A stretch of 28,912 bases of DNA, from positions 1 to 28,912 of the forward strand of contig JANTGN010000005.1 of NCBI GenBank assembly GCA_024762895.1, in the 5' to 3' direction. The translations under genes were made by a program, and so were the position numbers. Position 1 is the stretch's first letter. Each line of letters opens with the position of its first letter. Shown piece after piece: positions 24,342 to 28,912 of this stretch. A model generated the notes under the pieces. It did no database searches and was not told the origin of the DNA. It saw only the letters and a program-made list of their open reading frames with translations. The DNA comes from Thiotrichales bacterium. GTDB lineage: Bacteria; Pseudomonadota; Gammaproteobacteria; J044.

Positions 24342-24992
24342 ATGACTAAGGTTTTACTGGTCGATGATCATCGTTTGGTGCGTGAAGGGATTCGCAGCCT
24401 CCTGGAAGAAACCGCCCCAGCTGAAAAGATCGATGTAATAGGTAGCGCTTCCACCGGGGAAGAGGCCATGCGTGTCATGGAAGAAGATACCCCGGATATC
24501 GTCTTGTTAGACCTGAAGTTGCCTGGCCTGCCCGGTGACGAGGTCATGCGACATTTGCTGGCCCAGTATCCCGAAACCAAGGTGATTATTCTGACAGCGA
24601 CCACCTCTGGCCCAATTGCTAAAAAGATCCTCGGTGATGGGGCCAGCGGCTTCATCAGCAAGGATAGCGGACTGCCAGAGGTCATCAAGGCCATCCATGC
24701 TGTCATGGAGGGTGAACGTTACGTGAGCTCTGATGTGGCCCAGCAACTGGCCCTATCAAACCTGGGAGGTCAGGATCAGGTGATTGAGCAGCTCTCCAGT
24801 CGAGAGCTACAGATCCTTCAGCTGATTGCCGATGGCCTGAAAAATCAGCAGATAGCGGAACGCCTGAGTTTGAGCCCCAAGACCGTCAGCACTTATAAAA
24901 AGCGTATGACCGCGAAACTCCATGCCAGAAGTACGGTCGAACTCCTTCGTATTGCCATACAATATGGCCTGGTAGATGTTGGTTCTCGTTGA
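24342..24992 (+). CDS. gacA: GacA/UvrY-type response regulator
   Basis: A 216-residue response regulator: receiver domain (1-120) with D8, D9, phosphoacceptor D57 (VLLDLKLPG), T85 and K107, and a C-terminal LuxR/FixJ helix-turn-helix (about 150-210, SSRELQILQLIADGLKNQQIAERL). In this family the regulator, phosphorylated by GacS/BarA, turns on small RNAs that sequester CsrA/RsmA. The assignment rests on the domain type and on its position upstream of uvrC, the classic gacA(uvrY)-uvrC arrangement. AGGGA precedes the ATG. No sensor kinase is in the window. The stop overlaps the longest form of the next gene's frame. Confidence 0.9.
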   Translation: MTKVLLVDDHRLVREGIRSLLEETAPAEKIDVIGSASTGEEAMRVMEEDTPDIVLLDLKLPGLPGDEVMRHLLAQYPETKVIILTATTSGPIAKKILGDGASGFISKDSGLPEVIKAIHAVMEGERYVSSDVAQQLALSNLGGQDQVIEQLSSRELQILQLIADGLKNQQIAERLSLSPKTVSTYKKRMTAKLHARSTVELLRIAIQYGLVDVGSR

Positions 24993-25012
24993 TTGGCCCT
25001 AAAACCTCAGAC

Positions 25013-25648
25013 ATGAAAAAAAGCGTATTTGATAGTCGTTGCCAGAGATGCCCTCGCCTGGCCCAGTTTCTATTTGATGTTAAACAGGATCATCCCGATT
25101 ATTATTGCAAGCCAGTACCTCCCTTTGGCGATGATAAGGCCCGCTTGCTGATCGTCGGTCTGGCACCTGGTAAACATGGTGCCAATGCCACTGGACGCCC
25201 TTTTACGGGTGACTATGCAGGCGTTCTGCTCTATCAGACACTGTATGACTTTGGGTTTAGTTCCGCCCCGGAATCCCGGCATGCCAAAGATGGCCTGAAA
25301 TTGATGGATTGCCGTATTACCAATGCGGTCAAATGCCTTCCTCCAGAGAACAAGCCTACGACCGAAGAGGTGCGCAGCTGTAATCCATTCCTCTCGGAAG
25401 AGATCACAATGATGCCAGAGGGGGGGGTACTGCTGGCGCTCGGTTCCATCGCCCACAATGCCGTTCTCAGGGCAGAGGGTGAAAAACTCAGCCAGTACAA
25501 ATTTGGCCACGGCGCCCTGCATGAACTGCCCTCAGGCCAGAGGTTACTCGATTCGTATCATTGCAGCCGTTACAACACGCAAACACGCCGTCTTACGGAA
25601 GAAATGTTCAGGGATGTGTTTCATCGGGCGCGTAGCTTGTTGAGCTAA
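25013..25648 (+). CDS. Fe-S uracil-DNA glycosylase, family 5 (UDGb)-like
   Basis: A base-excision repair enzyme that removes uracil or other deaminated bases from DNA. Four cysteines fit a 4Fe-4S cluster: CQRC at the N-terminus, then C-x14-C around LPPENKPTTEEVRS. Motif 1 reads GLAPGKHGANATGRPFTGD, which resembles family 5 (UDGb), where a polar catalytic residue is missing; family 4 has GEAPG. Motif 2 is variant: SYHCSRYNTQTRRLT where family 5 usually has HPSPRNTQTGR. I chose the ATG at 25013 (211 residues) because it puts the first Cys pair near the N-terminus as usual; a TTG at 24989 overlapping gacA is the alternative. uvrC starts 8 bases after its stop, so the two repair genes are co-transcribed. 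Confidence 0.85.
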   Translation: MKKSVFDSRCQRCPRLAQFLFDVKQDHPDYYCKPVPPFGDDKARLLIVGLAPGKHGANATGRPFTGDYAGVLLYQTLYDFGFSSAPESRHAKDGLKLMDCRITNAVKCLPPENKPTTEEVRSCNPFLSEEITMMPEGGVLLALGSIAHNAVLRAEGEKLSQYKFGHGALHELPSGQRLLDSYHCSRYNTQTRRLTEEMFRDVFHRARSLLS

Positions 25649-25656
25649 GGCATCTG

Positions 25657-27486
25657 ATGTCAGAGAGTCTATCTACAGGATTCGATGCCAGGATCTTCCT
25701 GCGTCATCTTCCGCAGAGTCCCGGTGTCTACAGAATGATAGGGGCTGATCAACAATTGTTGTATGTAGGTAAGGCAGGCAGCCTTAAGAAACGCGTCAGC
25801 AGCTATTTTCAGAAGCAGCATCCGAATGCACGAATTCGTTCCATGGTGGAGCAGATCTGTGATATCGAGATCACGGTCACTAATACCGAGGCCGAGGCCC
25901 TGATCCTCGAGAATAACCTGATCAAGGAACACCGGCCTCGTTATAACGTCCTGTTGCGTGATGACAAGAGTTACCCTTATATCTTTGTTTCTACTACCGA
26001 CCGGTTTCCCCGCCTGGGTTTTCATCGCGGTGCGAGGAGAAAAAAGGGAAAGTACTTTGGCCCTTATCCAAGTGTCGGGGCAGTACGCGATACCCTGAGC
26101 CTGTTGCAGAAACTCTTTCGGGTACGCCAGTGCGAGGATAGTTTTTTTAGGAATCGTTCCCGGCCCTGCCTTCAATACCAGATTAATCGCTGTACCGCTC
26201 CTTGTGTGGGGATGATAACGCCGCAGGACTATGAGCAGGATATGCGCCACGCCCTGCAGTTTCTTGAGGGTAAGAGTGACGAGATCATTCATGACCTGGT
26301 ACAGCGTATGGAATCGGCCGCCGAACATCTTGATTATGAACAGGCCGCGAACTATCGTGATCAGATCCATAATCTTCGTAAGATCACCGATCAGCAGCGT
26401 GTCAGTGGTCGGGAACAGAATCTCGATATCCTGACCTGCGTACAGCTGTCCGGTCTGTTTTGTGTACAGGTCTTTACCATACGCGGGGGCAACATCCTGG
26501 GTAATAAGAACTTTTTCCCGGGGCATGTCGAGGGGCTGAATGAGGCCGAGGTCCTGGGTGCTTTCATCGGGCAGTATTATCTGATGCGGGACCTGCCGGA
26601 TGAGATCCTGCTAAGCGAGATGCTGGATGATCAGGGCCTGTTACAGGATGTCTTCAGTCAACAAAGGGGCAAAAAGGTTGTCCTGACAACGAAAGTAAGG
26701 GGTGACAGGGCGCGCTGGATGGATCTTGCCCGCCTTAATGCTGAGCAGGCCCTCAAGGCCCGCCTGAGCTCTCGTGCCGGCGTCCAGCAGCGTTTTGAGG
26801 CCCTTCAGGATGAGCTGAGTCTGACAGAGCAACCAGCCAGGCTAGAATGTTTTGATATTAGTCACACGCAAGGTGAGGCTACCGTGGCATCCTGTGTCGT
26901 ATTTAATGAGGAGGGGCCGCTGAAATCAGACTATCGGCGTTTTAATATCGAAGGCATAGAGCCTGGCGATGATTATGCCGCGATGCGTCAGGCATTAACC
27001 CGGCGCTATACCCGAATTAAGAAGGGCGAAGGTCGGTTACCCGATATCCTTTTTATCGATGGTGGCAAGGGGCAGGTCCGACAGGCCGTAGAGGTACTCG
27101 AGGAATTGCAGGTCGAAGGCGTTACCATTATTGGTGTAGCCAAGGGTGAAGGCCGAAAACCAGGCCTGGAGACGTTGATATTGAGCGATCAGCCAGAGCC
27201 CTCTATACTGCCTCCTGACTCGATGGCGCTGCACCTGATCCAGCATATACGAGATGAGGCTCATCGCTTTGCCATCACCGGCCACCGTCAACGTAGAGCC
27301 AGGGCACGCCGACATTCGCCGCTGGAAGAGATCCAGGGCCTGGGACCTAAACGCCGCCAGACCCTGCTCAAGCACTTTGGTGGTTTGCAGGGCGTGAGTC
27401 GGGCGAGCGCCGAGGAACTGGCAAAGGTTCCGGGAATCAGCCAGAAGCTGGCACAAACGATCTATGATGTCTTTCATGAAAAATAA
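25657..27486 (+). CDS. uvrC: Excinuclease ABC subunit C
   Basis: A 609-residue nuclease that makes both incisions in nucleotide excision repair. The N-terminal GIY-YIG domain (about 18-95) shows PGVYRM and LYVGKA; the UVR domain that contacts UvrB is near 200-240. The RNase H-like endonuclease domain (about 380-540) has CFDISHTQGEATVAS and the DGGKGQ motif, and the tandem helix-hairpin-helix lies at 555-605 (LGPKRRQTLLKHFGG). Length is normal. It is preceded by gacA and the UDG gene and followed after 3 bases by pgsA. Confidence 0.98.
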   Translation: MSESLSTGFDARIFLRHLPQSPGVYRMIGADQQLLYVGKAGSLKKRVSSYFQKQHPNARIRSMVEQICDIEITVTNTEAEALILENNLIKEHRPRYNVLLRDDKSYPYIFVSTTDRFPRLGFHRGARRKKGKYFGPYPSVGAVRDTLSLLQKLFRVRQCEDSFFRNRSRPCLQYQINRCTAPCVGMITPQDYEQDMRHALQFLEGKSDEIIHDLVQRMESAAEHLDYEQAANYRDQIHNLRKITDQQRVSGREQNLDILTCVQLSGLFCVQVFTIRGGNILGNKNFFPGHVEGLNEAEVLGAFIGQYYLMRDLPDEILLSEMLDDQGLLQDVFSQQRGKKVVLTTKVRGDRARWMDLARLNAEQALKARLSSRAGVQQRFEALQDELSLTEQPARLECFDISHTQGEATVASCVVFNEEGPLKSDYRRFNIEGIEPGDDYAAMRQALTRRYTRIKKGEGRLPDILFIDGGKGQVRQAVEVLEELQVEGVTIIGVAKGEGRKPGLETLILSDQPEPSILPPDSMALHLIQHIRDEAHRFAITGHRQRRARARRHSPLEEIQGLGPKRRQTLLKHFGGLQGVSRASAEELAKVPGISQKLAQTIYDVFHEK

Positions 27487-27489
27487 ACC

Positions 27490-28053
27490 ATGTTACTAAA
27501 CCTGCCTAATCTGTTAAGCCTGCTGAGAATTGCGATTATTCCCCTGTTGGTAGTGACCTTTTACCTGCCATTCGACTGGGCTCGCCCCCTCACGGCAGTC
27601 CTGTTCGGAATTGCGGGACTTACGGACTGGCTGGATGGTTATCTGGCGCGTAAATGGGAGCAGACCTCTCGCATGGGTGCCTTTCTGGACCCCGTCGCCG
27701 ATAAGCTCATTGTCGCTGCGGTACTCGTACTCCTGGTTGCCGATGCGGGAAGCCTGTGGGTGACCATTCCCGCCCTGATCATTATCAGTCGCGAGATCAC
27801 CATTTCTGCGCTCAGGGAGTGGATGGCCGAAGTAGGTCAGCGGAGCAAGGTGGCAGTGTCTTATCTGGGTAAGGTCAAGACCACGACCCAGATCATCGCC
27901 CTGTTGTTGTTGCTGTTTCAGCAGTCCTTGTTCGGGTTGCCTGTCTATACCCTCGGCATCATCATGCTTTATGTTGCTGCGGCCCTGACGCTCTGGTCCA
28001 TGATCGATTATCTACGCGCGGCATTCACGGAGCCTGAAAAAAATCCTTCATAA
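27490..28053 (+). CDS. pgsA: CDP-diacylglycerol--glycerol-3-phosphate 3-phosphatidyltransferase
   Basis: A 187-residue inner-membrane enzyme that makes phosphatidylglycerol phosphate, committing lipid precursors to acidic phospholipids. The CDP-alcohol phosphotransferase motif is complete: D46, D49, G50, A53, R54, G63, D67 and D71 (DWLDGYLAR ... GAFLDPVADK). Several hydrophobic segments span the remainder. It starts 3 bases after uvrC, the usual gammaproteobacterial order, and is followed by the tRNA-Gly promoter, which overlaps none of its codons. Confidence 0.97.
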   Translation: MLLNLPNLLSLLRIAIIPLLVVTFYLPFDWARPLTAVLFGIAGLTDWLDGYLARKWEQTSRMGAFLDPVADKLIVAAVLVLLVADAGSLWVTIPALIIISREITISALREWMAEVGQRSKVAVSYLGKVKTTTQIIALLLLLFQQSLFGLPVYTLGIIMLYVAAALTLWSMIDYLRAAFTEPEKNPS

Positions 28054-28058
28054 AATGC

Positions 28059-28087
28059 TTGACACAAGCCGCTGATTTCATAAGAAT
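28059..28087 (+). promoter_or_regulatory. Promoter of the tRNA-Gly gene
   Basis: TTGACA (28059-28064) is followed 16-17 bases later by a TAAGAAT (-10 region 28081-28087). Transcription would start near 28094, about 8 bases before the mature tRNA. The GC-rich stretch TGCGGCC between the -10 and the start resembles stringently controlled stable-RNA promoters. Confidence 0.65.
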
Positions 28088-28101
28088 ATGCGGCCTTCAA
28101 C

Positions 28102-28177
28102 GCGGGAATAGCTCAGCTGGTAGAGCACAACCTTGCCAAGGTTGGGGTCGCGAGTTCGAATCTCGTTTCCCGCTCCA
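28102..28177 (+). tRNA. glyW: tRNA-Gly (anticodon GCC)
   Basis: A 76-base cloverleaf: acceptor GCGGGAA pairing with TTCCCGC, D-arm GCTCAGCTGGTAGAGC, anticodon stem AACCT/AGGTT around GCC (28135-28137), T-arm CGAGTTCGAATCTCG, and encoded TCCA at the end. Its position after pgsA matches the glyW locus of gammaproteobacteria. Confidence 0.98.
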
Positions 28178-28183
28178 AATACG

Positions 28184-28214
28184 AAAAACCTCGGTTTAGG
28201 TACCGGGGTTTTTT
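28184..28214 (+). terminator. Terminator between tRNA-Gly and tRNA-Cys
   Basis: AAAAACCTCGG pairs with CCGGGGTTTTT (11 bp with one G-U pair) across an 8-base loop, followed by a six-T run. It separates two tRNA genes that share a transcript in E. coli, so tRNA-Cys probably has its own promoter or relies on read-through; TATTAT at 28231-28236 is a weak -10 candidate. Confidence 0.75.
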
Positions 28215-28251
28215 CATGTCTGGGGTATGTTATTATTCCCGACCCGCTCAT

Positions 28252-28325
28252 GGCTGAGTGGCAGAGTGGTTATGCAGCGGCCTGCAAAGCCGTGGACCTC
28301 GGTTCGATTCCGGGCTCAGCCTCCA
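28252..28325 (+). tRNA. cysT: tRNA-Cys (anticodon GCA)
   Basis: A 74-base cloverleaf: acceptor GGCTGAG pairing with CTCAGCC, anticodon stem CGGCC..GCCG around GCA (28284-28286), T-arm with GGTTCGATTCC and encoded TCCA. The tRNA-Leu that often follows in E. coli and Pseudomonas is not present in the next 587 bases. Confidence 0.97.
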
Positions 28326-28392
28326 TCTAAGTCACGTCCACAATGGAAGTGGATAGTGCAAATAATGGTTACGTATTGGTTTAGATTATGCG

Positions 28393-28912
28393 CTAATCGT
28401 GTTGCTGACTGGCCGGTTTTTTCTCAAGCAGCCAGACGGCCAGTATTGCACATGTTCCGTAGACGACCCAGAACGAAAAGATTACATCACTTAAATAATG
28501 CGACCCCTGAACGATCCTGCCCAGTCCGACAATTGTGCCAACTAATAGACCGAACCAGAACCATCGGTGATCATAAAATGCCCATGCCAGGGCAATGAAC
28601 CAGAATCCCATGGCCGCATGGGCACTGACAAATGAGCAGTTGCGTTCGCATTGCTTCGCAGTTGTGAGTGCGCCAGTAAATGTCTTATCCCCGCCGAACT
28701 CCATGACCTCTGAGGGTCTGGCCCGACCGGAATGATCTTTAAGAGCACTGACTATCAGGCCCGGACCCAGAATAAGAACCAGGAGCAGGAAAGTAAGTTT
28801 TGAACGCAGTCCTTGCTCTGATTTTTTTCGCCACCGCCAGCTGGCAAAGATGAGCCATAGCAGACCAAAGAAGACGTAGAAATGGATTTTGGCAAACAGG
28901 TGATAGCTAAAT
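28393..28912 (-). CDS. PAP2-family membrane phosphatase (partial, N-terminus beyond the window)
   Basis: The minus-strand frame is open from its stop at 28393 to the window edge, so the true start lies outside; ATG codons inside (28704) are internal. The visible 172 residues carry the three PAP2 motifs: KDHSGRARP (K-x6-RP), CSFVSAHA (a variant of PSGH, Ser and His kept, Gly replaced by Ala) and GRIVQGSHYLSD (R-x5-H-x3-D). Hydrophobic segments alternate with the motifs as in membrane lipid phosphatases. Such enzymes act on phosphatidylglycerol phosphate, undecaprenyl pyrophosphate or lipid A. Nearness to pgsA hints at lipid metabolism, but the strand is opposite and two tRNA genes lie between. 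Confidence 0.85.
   Translation of the reverse strand, partial: FSYHLFAKIHFYVFFGLLWLIFASWRWRKKSEQGLRSKLTFLLLVLILGPGLIVSALKDHSGRARPSEVMEFGGDKTFTGALTTAKQCERNCSFVSAHAAMGFWFIALAWAFYDHRWFWFGLLVGTIVGLGRIVQGSHYLSDVIFSFWVVYGTCAILAVWLLEKKPASQQHD

Noticed and set aside
28133..28598. Open frames crossing the tRNA genes
   Set aside because: They run through both tRNA sequences and the minus-strand PAP2 gene; chance frames.

Overview
The window looks like a piece of a gammaproteobacterial chromosome of moderate GC content, probably from a marine, saline or alkaline setting. The evidence is two neighbourhoods that I know to be conserved in this class (for example in Pseudomonas). One is rne / rluC / HAD hydrolase / S49 peptidase / yceF / yceD / rpmF / plsX / fab. 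The other is gacA(uvrY) / uvrC / pgsA / tRNA-Gly / tRNA-Cys. A sodium-ion transporter pair at the left end (an SLC13-type permease and NhaD) suggests sodium-dependent physiology. I cannot name a genus from the sequence alone.

Left end (1-534): no gene. It opens with what looks like the last 19 bases of a tRNA-Ser gene without the rest of the tRNA, followed directly by a strong terminator and a structured, repeat-rich stretch. This resembles one edge of a tRNA-integrated element, but it is only an inference. From 535 to 3930 come the SLC13/RCK permease and the NhaD antiporter, 9 bases apart. From 4123 to 6472 lie a small unrecognised gene and a membrane-anchored GGDEF-EAL protein. From 6569 to 10823 is a four-gene efflux-type ABC system: adaptor, separate ATPase and two different MacB-like permeases. 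It is followed by a small SCP2-like protein gene and a low-molecular-weight protein phosphatase gene, each closed by a good terminator.

Middle (12013-21651): rne is on the minus strand, with a long basic tail containing about nine 14-residue repeats encoded by a 42-bp tandem repeat. A 463-bp divergent spacer with a strong nested hairpin separates it from rluC. The order rluC-HAD-sppA is tightly coupled by overlapping stops and starts. Then come two adjacent 401-residue EAL-HDOD proteins that appear to be an insertion relative to the usual order. yceF is on the minus strand, and yceD-rpmF follow from a near-consensus promoter that would give an almost leaderless mRNA.

Right (21767-28912): plsX and fabH overlap by 4 bp. 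Instead of fabD the next gene is a CYTH-domain triphosphatase, after which the gacA-uvrC-pgsA neighbourhood starts. A family-5-like Fe-S uracil-DNA glycosylase sits between gacA and uvrC. The window ends with tRNA-Gly(GCC), tRNA-Cys(GCA) and a minus-strand PAP2-type membrane phosphatase that runs off the edge.

Most of the window is ordinary core genome (RNA turnover, ribosome modification, phospholipid and fatty-acid synthesis, DNA repair). The parts that most deserve another look are the tandem EAL-HDOD pair, the RNase E repeat tail and its leader hairpin, the UDG-UvrC coupling, the leaderless yceD promoter and the tRNA-Ser fragment at the left edge. I did not see a clearly new defence or mobile system.
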